Source: Aplectana chamaeleonis
Taxonomy: Eukaryota > Nematoda > Chromadorea > Rhabditida > Cosmocercidae
DNA: 64,000 nucleotides
Direction of reading: 5' to 3'
Assembly: GCA_029168955.1 (NCBI GenBank)
Contig: JAPDOI010000193.1
Coordinates: 806,001 to 870,000, forward strand
This document shows, one piece after another, positions 34,634 through 45,412 of this stretch. The position numbers were made by a program, and so were the translations under genes. Positions within the stretch are counted from its first letter, which is position 1, and each line of letters starts with the position of its first letter. The notes beneath the pieces are model-generated. The model was given only the letters and a program-made list of their open reading frames with translations, did not search any database and was not told the DNA's origin.

Positions 34634-34713
34634 TCAATTGGGTATCATCAAATTTGTTTACGAGAGCCGAATAACATCATTCCTGAGATTACGGTAGTCC
34701 TCTTCTGGCGCAC

Positions 34714-35092
34714 TTAACTATCGTTCGCGCTGGAAATCAATTTCCATTTTTCAGGCTCAATTTCATGATTGAGCCCGGTAGACCACACTGGTAAACTTTG
34801 GCGAGTCAAAAACGTTGGACGATGAGGTTAATATCCGCCACCAATTCTCACCAGTCATCTAGCCCTTTTTCCTAGAATGTTGGTGCGACAGTAAGATAAC
34901 AGGAAAAAATTGGTTACGGCACGAACTCCACATGCAGAAAAACTCCGAAAATGATTTTGGCGCGAAATTCAAATTCGTATTTACAATGTGTTCCGATTGA
35001 CTTTTCTTTACAAATGGAGGTTTTTCATGGGCCCCTTCAACATTTTCTTTCACTAGAGGGGCCAAGCTACGCAAAAACTCATAGAAATGATG
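34714..35092. mobile_element. Diverged TTAA element, empty-site relative of 7377-8567
   Basis: Matches 7380-7488 (ATCGTTCGCGCTG, TTTTTCAGGCTCAATTT, AACTTTGGCG) and then continues directly with the part found after 8222 (CCGCCACCAATTCTCACCAG). It therefore lacks the 721-bp nested element. Left TTAA is present as CTTAACTATCG; the right end has decayed. Confidence 0.7.
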
Positions 35093-35489
35093 GAAAACTC
35101 TGATAAAAGAGGCCTGATACTGCGCTATCAATCATTGTTTTTATTAGAGCTCTACGGAAATACTTCGACTGGTAGCCTCACCAATGGGCCGTTCATTTCA
35201 TTTCTGTCTTGAGTGGTGCGTGCCCCCCCCCCGTCTAGAAGAGTGCCTAGAACCTGTACAATTGGGTCATTTTGAAACTCATTTCTTCATTTTTCGACTT
35301 TTAAGTTCAAAAAGTATATGCCTTGCATCTATTTGTAGGAAGCCGCGTTGCAACAATTATCTTGCAGTCTTAGCAGCGGAGCGGTTGTTTCTTCATTTCT
35401 ACCACTATGTTTTCGAAAAAAAAACAACTTGACTTCTGGAGCTCGGCGATATTGTAGAAGGGAAACCCTTGTAAAAAGTTGTGAAATTT

Positions 35490-36294
35490 CTGAAAGTTGG
35501 GCTCCGCAGAAAAGGTCAAGGATTTGGCATTGCTCCTAAATGTTGTGAAATTGTTTTATTGGATTTGGCTCTCAACTTGATTTTTCAAATGTAGTGAAAT
35601 TGTCGAATTGATTTGGCTGTGATGATGCTATATGCAGATAACATAATCATTAAATCTAGTGAAATTGTTGCAAACGGATTTGGCAGGAGCTCTATCAATT
35701 ATCACAGTCAAATCACGCGTCAGAAGGTCCTCTGGCGAGCGAATGAAGACAAAAGAAAAAATAATAAACCTCAGTCAACAATGCTGAACGAAACGTGGCC
35801 TTATGGGCTAGAATTAAGGTTTCCGAATGCTATTCTGCCCTTTCAGTGTAGCTCCCACTAACAATAAGGTACCAGACCTTCCCTCACCGATGAGATAAAA
35901 ATCATGAAAACGAAATCTAACGCAATTTACTCGCTACTGACTCTATTTCTTCGTGTCCTCAACGCTTTCACGGTTCGTATTGTATAGAAACGTTTTTGCT
36001 GCTAGGTTTATTCCTGTTCTCATTCGATTCAATATGCGCTTCAAGGAAAACCCCTTCTGACGCGTGATTTGACTGTGATAATTGATAGAGCTCCTGCCAA
36101 ATCCGTTTGCAACAATTTCACTAGATTTAATGATTATGTTATCTGCATATAGCATCATCACAGCCAAATCAATTCGACAATTTCACTACATTTGAAAAAT
36201 CAAGTTGAGAGCCAAATCCAATAAAACAATTTCACAACATTTAGGAGCAATGCCAAATCCTTGACCTTTTCTGCGGAGCCCAACTTTCAGAAAT
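35490..36294. mobile_element. Foldback with 240-bp near-identical arms
   Basis: 35491-35731 and 36053-36294 are inverted and look almost identical over about 240 nt, with a loop of about 320 nt. Each arm repeats a module: GGATTTGGC, then some 20-40 nt, then TGTAGTGAAATTGT or TCTAGTGAAATTGT. The very low arm divergence implies recent formation or gene conversion. The right arm leads straight into the second satellite. Confidence 0.8.
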
Positions 36295-37124
36295 GAACTA
36301 ATGAAAATCACCACAGCTAATAATAGGCTTCTGCCCAGGATTGTTTCATTCTTGAGACGGTTGGTGTGAATAAGATTTGAGGAGTGCGCAGGGCGCAGCA
36401 GAAAGTGCGCGAGCCCCCAGCGGGAATGCGCAGGACGCCGTAGAAAGTGTGCGGGCCCCAGTGGGAGAGCGCAGGACGCCGTTGAAAGTGTACGGGCCCC
36501 AGTGGTAGAGCGCAGGACGCTGTAAAAATGTACGGGACCACAGTGGGAGGGTGCAGGACGCCGCAGAAAGTGTGTGGGACCGGAATGAGAGTGCGCCGTA
36601 CGCCGCAGAAAGTGTGCGAAACCCAAGTGGAAGTGCGCAGGACGCCGTAGAAAATGTGCGGGCCCCAGTGGGAGTGCGCAGGACGCTGTAAAAATGCACG
36701 GGACCACAATCAGGGTGTGCGAGGCGCCGCAGAAAGTGTGCGGGCCCTGGTGGGAATGCTTAGGACGCCGTAAAGTCTGCGGAACATTAGTGAGAATGCG
36801 CAGGACTCCGTAAAAAGTGTGCGGGCCCCAGTGGGCGAGCGCAGGACGCTGTAAAAATGTACGGGACCACAGTGGGTGTGTGCAGGACGCCGCAGAAAGT
36901 GTGTGTGACAGGAATGAGAGTGCGCCGTACGCCGTAGAAAGGGTGCGAGACCCAAGTGGAAGTGCGCAGGACGCCGTAGAAAGTGTGTGAGACCAGAATG
37001 AGAGTGCGCCGAACGCCGCAGAAAGTGTGCGGCCCAAAAGTGGGAGTGCACAGGACCCCAAAGAAAGTGTGCGAGACCCCAGTGGGAAAGCGCATGACGC
37101 CGCAAAAAGTGTACTGTACTCCAC
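36186..37124 (-). CDS. 312-codon frame through satellite 2, probably not a gene
   Basis: Uninterrupted minus-strand frame made of degenerate 14-residue repeats such as HTFYGVLRTPTG and RTLSAASCALPLGS, running out of the array into the foldback arm. The first motif parallels HTFYDVLHTPTG in the minus frame of the large array, which is DNA homology read in the same frame. No start context, splice signal or domain supports expression. Confidence 0.15.
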   Translation of the reverse strand: MEYSTLFAASCAFPLGSRTLSLGSCALPLLGRTLSAAFGALSFWSHTLSTASCALPLGSRTLSTAYGALSFLSHTLSAASCTHPLWSRTFLQRPALAHWGPHTFYGVLRILTNVPQTLRRPKHSHQGPHTFCGASHTLIVVPCIFTASCALPLGPAHFLRRPAHFHLGFAHFLRRTAHSHSGPTHFLRRPAPSHCGPVHFYSVLRSTTGARTLSTASCALPLGPAHFLRRPAHSRWGLAHFLLRPAHSSNLIHTNRLKNETILGRSLLLAVVIFISSFLKVGLRRKGQGFGIAPKCCEIVLLDLALNLIFQM

Positions 37125-37175
37125 TAGAAGTGCGCACGATGCCGTAAAACGTGTACGGGACCTGAGTAGGAAAGA
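36375..37175. repeat. Second, diverged satellite (41-42 bp unit)
   Basis: About 19 units close to GTGCGCAGGACGCCGTAGAA then AGTGTGCGGGCCCCAGTGGG. Aligned with two adjacent 21-bp units of the large array (GTGCAGGACGTCGTAGAATG then TGTGCAGGACCCCAGTAGGG) the correspondence is base by base with about one change in six. The two arrays share an ancestor. The unit period here is doubled. Confidence 0.85.
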
Positions 37176-37361
37176 AAGGGTCGTTTTTTAATGTCTGCGG
37201 GTCACAATTTTTGGGAGTTATAGTCGTCTGACCACACCGATCGGTAAGGATTTAATTATTTACCGTAGGCAAAAGCTTTCATTAAAGGTTCGGCCTCTCC
37301 AGACTGGGAATCGCTGAGCAAAAATCAGGTCATAATGGGAACCTTTGGGAAAAATATATGA

Positions 37362-38030
37362 AATTTCCAAAAGTTTAGCTTCCTGGCAAAAGTAATGATT
37401 TGGCAATGTTATAACTACAAGAAATATAGAAGTTAACATAATAAAATAAAAAAAACAACTCGAAATATGTTTGAAAATGATTTGGCACAAAATAACCAGA
37501 AGTAACGAAAAACTGGGAAATGTAGTGAAATGACCAAAACCGGATTTGGCGGTCATTCATAGGCCAACTTTTGATAAGTATGTAGTGACTGACGAGCGAT
37601 TACATTTTACAAGATACTCCGTTAAACTTATCAAAGCGAAATCAAGCGCGCAACGGAACCCGTAAAACATTTCATTGAAGCTGTAATACGGAAATCAGCA
37701 TAGGTCAAGCTATGTGAACGTAACGCTCAAATCCGATGCGCGCTTGATTTCGCTTTGATAAGTTTAACGAAGTATCTTGTAAAATGTAATCGCTCGTCAG
37801 TCACTACATACTTATCAAAAGTTGGCCTATGAATGATCGCCAAATCCGGTTTTGGTCATTTCACTACATTTCCCAGTTTTTCATTAATTCTGGTTATTTT
37901 GTGCCAAATCATTTTCAAACATATTTCGAGTTGTTTTTTTTATTTTATTCTGTTAACTTCTATATTTCTTGTAGTTATAAAGTTGCCAAATCATTACTTT
38001 TGCCAGGAAGCTAAACTTTTGGAAATTGTA
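37362..38030. mobile_element. Foldback with about 290-bp arms
   Basis: Left arm 37362-37655 and right arm 37735-38030 are inverted and nearly identical, including AAAAGTTTAGCTTCCTGGC, ACAAGAAATATAGAAGTTAA and GCCAACTTTTGATAAGTATG. The arms carry the same vocabulary as the 35.5-kb foldback (ATGTAGTGAAATGACC then GGATTTGGC), so the two are related. Mirror-image 61-codon frames appear on both arms and are not genes. Confidence 0.8.
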
Positions 38031-38151
38031 CAATGATTCTTGATTGGAACAAGTTTTTTTCTTGGTAAATGAAACTAGATTAAAAGAGAGGAAGCGTTTT
38101 TGTTGTTATCCGAAAATAATCGGATGGAATGTATAGTAATACATCAACAAA

Positions 38152-38332
38152 CACGAGCGCTATCGCAGCGAGGGGGGGGCTTGGTCATCGCACCTGGTCA
38201 CGCCCATTTTTCTGCGCCGCTGCGCTATTTGAACATTAACCCGAGATTTTCCTTCCCTTTCGAAATAAGGGGAGACGTTGCAGCTCAGTAAAATGGGCGC
38301 CCCCCCCCCCCTGCTGCGATAGCACTCGAACG
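38152..38332. mobile_element. Short MITE, GCTATCGCAGC ends with G/C runs
   Basis: CGAGCGCTATCGCAGC plus a run of eight G at the left pairs with a run of twelve C then TGCTGCGATAGCACTCG at the right. About 180 bp; interior non-coding. Confidence 0.65.
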
Positions 38333-38469
38333 CGTCAAAAAACAAATGAACAAACAACGAGAAAGGATGAAGATGAACAACTGACAAAATGAAAAATTGA
38401 ATGAATGACACGACGCCGATCCATGGAAAATCGATTCGGCCTTGTGAAAACCTGTGAGTGCGATGTAGG

Positions 38470-38811
38470 GCGTCAAACGCGCCGAGGCCTATCCCGTACG
38501 CGACAAATACACGTCAAAGACACTACAGTCGCTCTACATGTCCGTCCAGCCCCGGTCGGCGCGTTTGTAGGAACAATGTCGCGCCGACGAAAAAACGTGC
38601 AAAATAGGCCCCGCCCTCCAAGGCGAGACGCGCTTGAATGTCTGACTCAAAGGAGTGTGAAAATACGGGCGTACGTGACAGGGATGGTCAAATACTGTCA
38701 TCCTGGATGGTTTTCAGTGCTTCAAACGTCGTTCACGACATGGTAGGGGCCGTGCAGGCCTATTTTTGCTGATATCTCGACCATGTTTGCGAGCGTGTAT
38801 GCTGCCTTTAA
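38470..38811. mobile_element. Right end of a TTAA GGCAGC-family copy
   Basis: Ends GAGCGTGTATGCTGCCTTTAA at 38811. The interior GGCGAGACGCGCTTGAATGTCTGA is the inverse of sequence joined to the same family at 20136-20160, so both belong to one subfamily. The 113-codon frame across it is judged incidental. Confidence 0.55.
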
Positions 38812-39301
38812 AGGCAGTGTTCACGATGAAAAAAGTGCTTGAAATCCCCCTAAGAATGGGTAGTGGATGGACACTCTGTAACGTTAACGTCGAAAGAACG
38901 CATGAAAACCAACCAGGAAGAGCCGCAAAAGAGCCCGAAGTTGCCACTTTGAGCTCAAGGCAAACCCCAAAAGCGCATTGTCCGCCCACCGACGTGAACG
39001 AATGAAAGCTTGAAATCGTGATATGAGAGATGGTTTCCGATTATTGGCCCCGTTCTTCCCTTCATTCTCGACTTCTCCCTTTACTCAGGTCAGCTCGCAT
39101 ACATCGGTGGCAAGAGACGGAAGTTACAAGCCTCGGAAAACTCGTCCACCATTCCTTCCTAGCTCAATTTTTGAGGGACCATAGCTCCGTTCCCGGGAGG
39201 TCGTGTACGATTTCAGAGACATCTTTGGAATCAGCATGGGACCGTTTTCAAGATAGGTGGAAAACCAGAAGAACGATTTTCATAGTGAACACTGCCTTTA
39301 A
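38808..39301. mobile_element. TTAA MITE, GGCAGTGTTCACGAT family
   Basis: TTAA at 38808-38811 and 39298-39301 with inverted ends AGGCAGTGTTCACGATG and CATAGTGAACACTGCCT. It shares its left TTAA with the right end of the preceding element, so the two are back to back. Confidence 0.75.
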
Positions 39302-39560
39302 TTCAAGTACGGTACCCCGGTGTTCAACCCAGCCAAACTCAAGAACATAAATAGATTGAAAAAGATACAGAACAATTTCACTAGAAGAGTTCTGATCAGA
39401 CAGTATGGCCTTATTTATGGGCAAATGCCCAAAAATAAAGCCAAGCTTTTTGCTTTTGCTTTTTTTCGCCTGTGATCGACGAGAACTGCGGAGGGATTTA
39501 CACGCTTTTCGACGAACTACTGGGCTTGAAAATTCCTAATCCGCATATCATTTCATTTGT
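39302..39560 (+). pseudogene. Reverse transcriptase C-terminal relic (CR1-like)
   Basis: Just after the TTAA site the frame reads YGTPVFNPAKLKNINRLKKI followed by QNNFTRRVLIRQYG. This is the conserved tail after the thumb seen in CR1/Jockey-type reverse transcriptases (pattern: LEKVQRRFTRR). Stops and frame changes follow. The start is cut by the MITE at 38808-39301. Confidence 0.6.
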
Positions 39561-40355
39561 TTCACTGAGAGGAACACAAAAAAGCTCCTTGATATTTAGT
39601 TCGCCATGTTACTAGGAAGTTATGACGATTAGGCCCTTCATGATGGAAAAGCCGTTTTTTGCAGTAAGAATCTGCTCGCTACTGCATATATACCTTAAGT
39701 ATCTGAGGCACGGTTTTCTAAAACATCGGGGCATAGGTCAAACAAGCCCTAATCAGTAATATTGATTTAATGAATTTTTGTAGTGAAGTTTGCGTTGTCG
39801 AAAACTGTCGGAGAAAGACGATTGAGAGTGTGTGATTTTGTTGTAGGAACATGAATCTGTGTAGTAAAAGCATGCTGTCTTTATTCTAGAATAAGTTAAA
39901 CATGATGAAGAAATGAAAGATCCTCAACTTTTCTCTGCCCTTAGTCGATGAGGGTGCTCATGCGTATGTCAGGCTTCGACTAAGTCTGTCTCAGTCACAA
40001 TCCTTCGTCTGAATAAGGGTGAGACGTTCAAGAGGATTAACAAGGTGCTTCCTCATATCCGTCTCTTCCATCTGCTACGCTTATAAACAACATGAGCAAA
40101 GCGCTTCAGCTGCCGTGAAAAAAAACTGGAAATGAAGCCTCCAACTGACAACGATATAAAAATTATGGCATCTTTGTTTTCAGGTCGACCAGAATTCCGC
40201 AACTGATTCGCATTTGCTTCCTGTTCATTGTGACTATAAACTATACTTTGGACCGAATCGTGTGCTTAATCGTAAATGCGATCCGCATGGAGCAATAAGA
40301 AAGATCATTGACATCCTCAAATTGAGCGGCCTAGGCTATGTGTGCGGTGGATAGC
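39560..40355. other. No gene called
   Basis: AT-rich. A TTTTCAG at 40184 precedes about 30 codons without motif. The words TTGAGCGGCCTAGGCT at 40323 also occur at 19216, suggesting that both lie in remains of the same retroelement. Confidence 0.3.
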
Positions 40356-40358
40356 TCG

Positions 40359-41296
40359 TTAAAGGCAGCGTTCACGATGATCATTTTTGTTGACTTTGCA
40401 CAGTGAAATGATAGGCGAGAAGGATCCTAGGCTCCCAGTGTCGAAAGAAGGGTAGAAAACGAGCTAGGAGCGGAAAATAACGGCTGCAAAGAAGCGTTTC
40501 GGTGTCCCAGACATGCCTCGTGCTCCAGATCCGCCCCCTCGGAATGAACAAATGAAGACTCAGATTACAGGAATGATCAAGTGAAGGAAGTGCTGATAAG
40601 TGAGCTGATCGCTTCATTGCACTGATATGTATCATCCTTCTACAATACCGCTCATAGGATTTGGTCAGAAATCGAGCGAGGTCGGGTTTTCGCGTCTTTT
40701 TCGTCTTTTTTGTATAACTCTCTTCAAAATCAAATTTGAGCGAAACTAGGGAGATATTCATAATCCAGGCGTGGAGGGCTATCCAATGGTGTAACTATTG
40801 TAAGGACTCCATGGAGAACCATGGAAATTTCGCAATCAACCACCTCTCAATATACGGTAGACACAGGAAAACGCAGGCAGAGACGGTAGCGCACCATGCA
40901 TCACGGTACCGTAATCACAAACCTGGGTGATTACGAAACTTCTGTAGTACTCAACGTAATCACCACAAAGGCTAAACCATTGGGTAGCCCTGAACGCGAG
41001 GATCACGAACATCTCCCTAGTTTCGCTCAAAATTCACTTTGAGGCGAGTTATACAAAAAAGACGAAAAAGACGCGAAAACCCGACCTCGCTCGCTTTCTG
41101 ACCAAATCCTACGAGCGGTATTGTAGCGGTCAATTCCTCCACGCTCAAAAGTCAACGTAAACAAGAGAGAGCCTATTTTGGCTCAAAAACGCGTCTCTCG
41201 TGTCCTTTTTAAGCATGCCTTGCTATATAGGGCACCAGACCTTTCGTAAACTGTGGAGATATGAGAATCGGAATTTATCGTGAACACTGCCTTTAA
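40359..41296. mobile_element. 938-bp TTAA foldback element
   Basis: TTAA at 40359-40362 and 41293-41296; ends AGGCAGCGTTCACGATGA and ATCGTGAACACTGCCT. Palindromic through much of its length (for example GAGCGAAACTAGGGAGAT and its inverse at 40738 and 41012; the ACCCGACCTCGCTCG block near 40675 and 41082). Mirrored frames of 60-126 codons are products of the palindrome. Confidence 0.75.
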
Positions 41297-41405
41297 TGAA
41301 AAAAAGAAGACTATTGACAGCCCTGATGCCAACCCAATACAAAACAATATCGTGTCCTCACATTCCAGAAGTATGGTAATAATCACACCTATTGCTCCAT
41401 ATACG

Positions 41406-41430
41406 CTTAAAGACAGTGGTCACGATAAAA
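41406..41430. mobile_element. Isolated left end of a TTAA element
   Basis: TTAAAGACAGTGGTCACGAT matches the family terminus, but no partner end was found downstream. Confidence 0.4.
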
Positions 41431-41741
41431 AACGTCATCAAAAAAAAGCTACAAAAATCGGCTCAGATTAAAAACAGCTGAAAATTTAGGAAGGTAGTAA
41501 TAAATTATAATTAGAGCTTCTAGGGCCCAAAGATACCAGTTCGCGCACACGTGCACAGCTCCTCCCAAAAAGATCCCAGTCTCATGCCGAGCAGTCAAAA
41601 ATCATCGACGTTCAGAGGAAGAAATAAATGCAAATTTACCGAATAAAAACAGTTGACCAATGAAAGCAAGCACTTCAGTCAAGTTTTTGACTAGATGTGT
41701 ACATAAATCTGAAGGCTCATTGATTTAAATTCGATTTCAAG

Positions 41742-41831
41742 CCAGTTGATGTTCTTGATAAAGAGGTCATCGATGCCGATGATGTGGAGTGGGCTCGTCC
41801 ACCATCAAAAGACAAGAAAGTTCAGGCTTAG
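41742..41831 (+). CDS. Probable last exon of an unknown gene
   Basis: After ATTTCAAG the frame gives thirty codons, an acidic-then-basic tail containing DVLDKEVIDADDVEWARPP and ending SKDKKVQA before TAG at 41829. Composition and charge pattern look like a real C-terminus, and the block is not palindromic. The acceptor is weaker than typical (CAAG or the CCAG four bases on). No upstream exon was found within 400 bp, where a TTAA element end lies. Confidence 0.35.
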   Translation, partial: PVDVLDKEVIDADDVEWARPPSKDKKVQA

Positions 41832-42279
41832 AATTCGGCTCAAAACAAACAAACAATACCCCATTGGTTGGCTCCTATCAAATTCATTTTTCCTCCCGTG
41901 GAAATCTTCTGGGAACGCACCCCAGGAGAACAAGCTCACATCAAGTTACCGTAATAGTTTTCGTATTTTTGTCTCGCCCTGTGGAGTTGCAGCCACGCGA
42001 AGCTGGTGCAGAAGTGAATCTATGTTGAAAAAATGTCCTAAACACTCCCGACAACAACTTCCTTTTTCGGTGTTTTTGCGAGAATCACGTTTCTGAACGT
42101 AGAAGTGATATGCCAAATCTTTTAATGAGGTGACCTGCACTGTTTGGAGACGATTATGCATTCATATTGCAGCATACATCGGTAAACACCCGGTTTCAAT
42201 AGCGTACAAGCGAGGTGTACTGCAGTGGTGGGAGACAGCGCTCTAATGCCACGTCGCGCGCTTCTGACGGAGGCTAGTG

Positions 42280-42848
42280 CTCAGACAGTCGGTGGTACTC
42301 GGACGCCGCCGATGCGGAGCTCGGACGCTCCCACAGCAACTTCTGGCCTGGAGGACGGGCGCTCACCGGCCACAGAACCTTCTCGGACGCCGACCTCTAC
42401 CGAATTTTGGCCGTGAGCGCCCCTTCACGCTAATGTAGGCGTCGGTTTTTCGTGATGCTTTATGACGGATCGCGAACGTTGGGTTGGTAGGAAACAAGCA
42501 GAAAGGCCTGTTTTCTTCAAAAATTGTCAGAGGGCATTGAGCCCCCAGGCCTTCCCTTTTTTGGGCCATCTGGGCAATACCAAGACCTTGCTTTGCCCTT
42601 TGACGACCATGAATCGGCCGACCACCTAACCCCCACGCGTCCCGTATACAGCGCGGGTTTGCACTAATCCTTCAACATGTACTCTCGTGTTGGTCGCTTG
42701 ACGGTTGTTGGTCTGCGTCCGGGAAAATCGACATAGCCGTCTCGTTAGGGGAGCTACCGGTCAGCATCTCTCATCCCGCTCACTCCAAGGTGCGCTCACC
42801 GGACACGACACCTAGAAGTCGGCGTCCGAGTACCACCGACTGTCTGAG
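42280..42848. mobile_element. CTCAGACAGTC MITE, intact 569-bp copy
   Basis: Ends CTCAGACAGTCGGTGGTACT and its reverse complement. TG lies on each side (2-bp duplication). The same length and internal order (GAGCTCGGACGC, GGACGGGCGCTCACCGG, AACCCCCACGCG, CGACATAGCCGTCTCG) are found at 55613-56181. GC-rich, no transposase. Confidence 0.8.
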
Positions 42849-43204
42849 TGGTGGTAAGCGTTCCGTAACACACTCAGACAGTCGGTGGTACTCGGACGCC
42901 GACGTCTAGGAGTCGTGTCCGGTGAGCGCACCTTGGAGTGAGCGGGATGAGAGACGCAAACCAGTAGCTCCCCTAGCGAGACGGCTATGTCGATTCTCCC
43001 GGCCGCAGACCAACAACCGTCAAACGACCAACACGAGAGTACAAGTTGAAGGATTAGCGCAAACCCACGCTGTATACGGGACGCGTGGGGGTTAGGTGGT
43101 CGGCCAGGAATTTCTGATAAAGTTACATGAGAATTAAGGACTCCAAACATGTTACCTGTGACTTATCTTCATAGCTTTAAGTTACATGTGTCCTTCAACA
43201 AAGT

Positions 43205-43370
43205 AAACTCTGGTACCGCCGTAATGACCTGTTGATTTCGATTATCACAGCGCGGAGCGGTGGCTTTTTCGTCGGAACCTCCTTATCACTAGTTATATTT
43301 CACCGAGGCCCACCGCTCCGCTGCTGGTATTGATCGAAATCAACAGGTCACTACGGCGGTACCAGAGTTA
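43205..43370. mobile_element. MITE, ACTCTGGTACCGCCGTA ends, copy 1
   Basis: Perfectly mirrored ends ACTCTGGTACCGCCGTA, then GACCTGTTGATTTCGAT. TAA occurs on both sides in this copy. A close second copy lies at 56752-56920, including the internal GCGCGGAGCGGTGGC block. About 165 bp. Confidence 0.75.
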
Positions 43371-43375
43371 AGTAT

Positions 43376-43534
43376 GGTTAGATTCGCGGCCTGTTTCCTC
43401 AAGAAAAAACGTGCAAATCCAAACCGCGGCTGGCTTGGCGGTTTAAATCTCAATCTCTGAGAATTGAACCGCCGCGCCAGCCACGGTTTTAATTTAAACG
43501 TTTTTTCTTGAGGACACAGGCCACGGACCTAACT
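43376..43534. mobile_element. MITE, GCGGCCTGTTTCCTCAAG ends, copy 1
   Basis: GCGGCCTGTTTCCTCAAG and its near reverse complement bracket a palindrome centred on TCTCTGAGAATTGAA. Second copy at 56268-56431. Confidence 0.75.
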
Positions 43535-44418
43535 ATATGTTGCGCGGTGCGAGTTGGCTTACATGTGACATAAATTACTGGTGTAATTTAAATATGTTAC
43601 TTTTATCGCACATGTAACTTAACTCGGGGCGGACTGTTTCCTAAGGAGGTTTACGACGCATTCTCGAGGCAGGATCATAGCACCGTCGGTTCAATTATCC
43701 AAGTTTGAGGTTCCTCTCCTCACACACCGGTTGGAGGGCCCGCCTAGCCGCTGGCGGCTCCCGGCGTGCTCGGCGAGCATGCCGCGTGTCGGTGTGCCGG
43801 CCGCGCCGCGCGTGGGTGTCAGGTAACAGGCAGCAACAGCAAGTCATAATGTGTGTTATTAGCGCGACTTACATGGTACTTTAATCAAAATTTACACGTA
43901 ACATCGCTTCAAGTTACTTGTAACTTGAAGTAAGTTGCGTGAAGCCATCATGCAACTTGCGCTAAAGTCTCAGGTAACTTGCTCAGAAATTCCTGAGCGT
44001 CAAACGACCAACACGAGAGTACATGTTGAAGGATTAGTGCAAACCCGCGCTGTATAAGAGACGCGTAGGGGCTAGGCGGTCGCCCGATTCATGGTCGTCA
44101 AAGGGCAAAGCAAGGTTTTGATATTGCCGAGATGGCCCAAAAAGGAGGGATGGCGGGGGACTGAAGCCCCCAAGCAAATTCTGAAGGAAACAGGCGTCAC
44201 GCCTTGTTTCCTAACAACTTTCGCGTTTCGTCATGAAGCATCACGAAAAAACGGACGGCCCACATCAGCGTGAATGGGCGCTCACGGCCAAAATTTGGTA
44301 GAGGTCGGCTTCCGAGAAGGCTCTGTAGCCGGAGAGCGCCCGTCCCCCAGGCCAGACGTGGCTGAGGGAGCGACCGAGCTCCGCATCGGCGGCATCCGAG
44401 TACCACCGACTGTCTGAG

Positions 44419-44575
44419 TCATTGAGACCTGAGGCCAGCTGGCGCGACGCGAATCTGAGGTTCGCGCGTTGAACACGATTGGAGCAGGATTATACACCCG
44501 ACCAAGACCTTCGGAGGCAAGAGAGTGTGAAACGAGTCCTAGATCTTCTTAATACCCTTCTCCCAAGTCTTGGGA
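44419..44575. repeat. Arm of a large inverted repeat (partner 49827-49984)
   Basis: Contains GAAACGAGTCCTAGATCTTC then TTAATACCCT, matched in inverse at 49838-49862, and GGCCAGCTGGCGCGACGCG matched at 49965-49984. Both arms end exactly where a CTCAGACAGTC element starts. Confidence 0.65.
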
Positions 44576-44879
44576 AGTGAAAATAATGCAATACATGATA
44601 TGAACAGTGAATTTCATTCTTGTCCAAGGTGGAGAGGTGGAACTAGTCTCAGCTCCTCCTACTAAAGAAGCCATACCGCTAAGAGAACCTACGAGACAAA
44701 TCTCAGCAGCATATTAGAAGCTCAAAGTGTATAGAACAAAACATTATTAACATCCTCTACACTGATTTAGGAAAAACATCTTTTTCCAATTCCCAGATAA
44801 ATGATTCCACTTATGCAAGGAAAAAAACGTCAATAATCAGTCCTAGGACAAGCTCTAATGAGAACATCTCACAATTTTA

Positions 44880-45090
44880 GAGGGCTTCCAATCAAAAGTG
44901 TGACCCATTGCTTTCACGACCTTACAAAACTCATGTCAGGCCTATTGTGGAATCAAGTACTACAATTCTTTGAGCATATTTCAGCCATAAAGAAAGTTCA
45001 AAACAACTTCAGTCGAAAGCTGCTCGTAAGGATTGGAGGATCTTTGTATCACCGAATCTCAAAAGCTGCGATCCGGAGCAAGTAATATCT
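44880..45090 (+). pseudogene. Reverse transcriptase C-terminal relic (CR1-like)
   Basis: In one frame the segment reads KKVQNNFSRKLLVRIGGSLY and in another HVRPIV, matching the end-of-domain pattern also seen at 39302-39480 (KKIQNNFTRRVLIR). Frame shifts separate the parts. No intact domain. Confidence 0.5.
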
Positions 45091-45412
45091 GGGTCTACCC
45101 ACACTTCAATCTCGACGCCGAGTATTCGATGTATGCATGGTGGGTCCGAGACTTAGTCCACCCAAAATGGCTCGCCGCCCTTACCCGCGGACAGGCTGTC
45201 AGCTGTCATTACAGTATCCCAGCCCCGCCCTCCGCTGACTGCGGCCGCGCCTCCAGATCGTGTCGCCACGCCCGCGGTGAGAGTTGCAGCAGACGCGACC
45301 GACCGCCATGAGCCTCCAATATGGAGCTGCACCTAAAATGACAAATCGTTTTGAAATTAATGGAATTGGAAATTTCAAAATGTGATCTACAAATCTTAGT
45401 TTCCGTAAAATC

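Larger units (their letters stand above)
43106..43996. mobile_element. Element inserted in the CTCAG MITE
   Basis: Ends AGGAATTTCTGATAAAGTTAC and GTAACTTGCTCAGAAATTCCT are inverted repeats. The interior carries two smaller MITEs (43205-43370, 43376-43534) and repeated GTTACATG / CATGTAAC words. Confidence 0.6.
42873..44418. mobile_element. CTCAGACAGTC MITE with insertion, inverted orientation
   Basis: Same family in the opposite orientation, expanded from 569 to 1546 bp by an insert at about 43106-43996. An 88-bp stretch (starting GTCAAACGACCAACACGAG) occurs on both sides of the insert (43017-43104 and 44000-44088). The outer flanks (CA / TC) do not match as a duplication. Confidence 0.7.
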
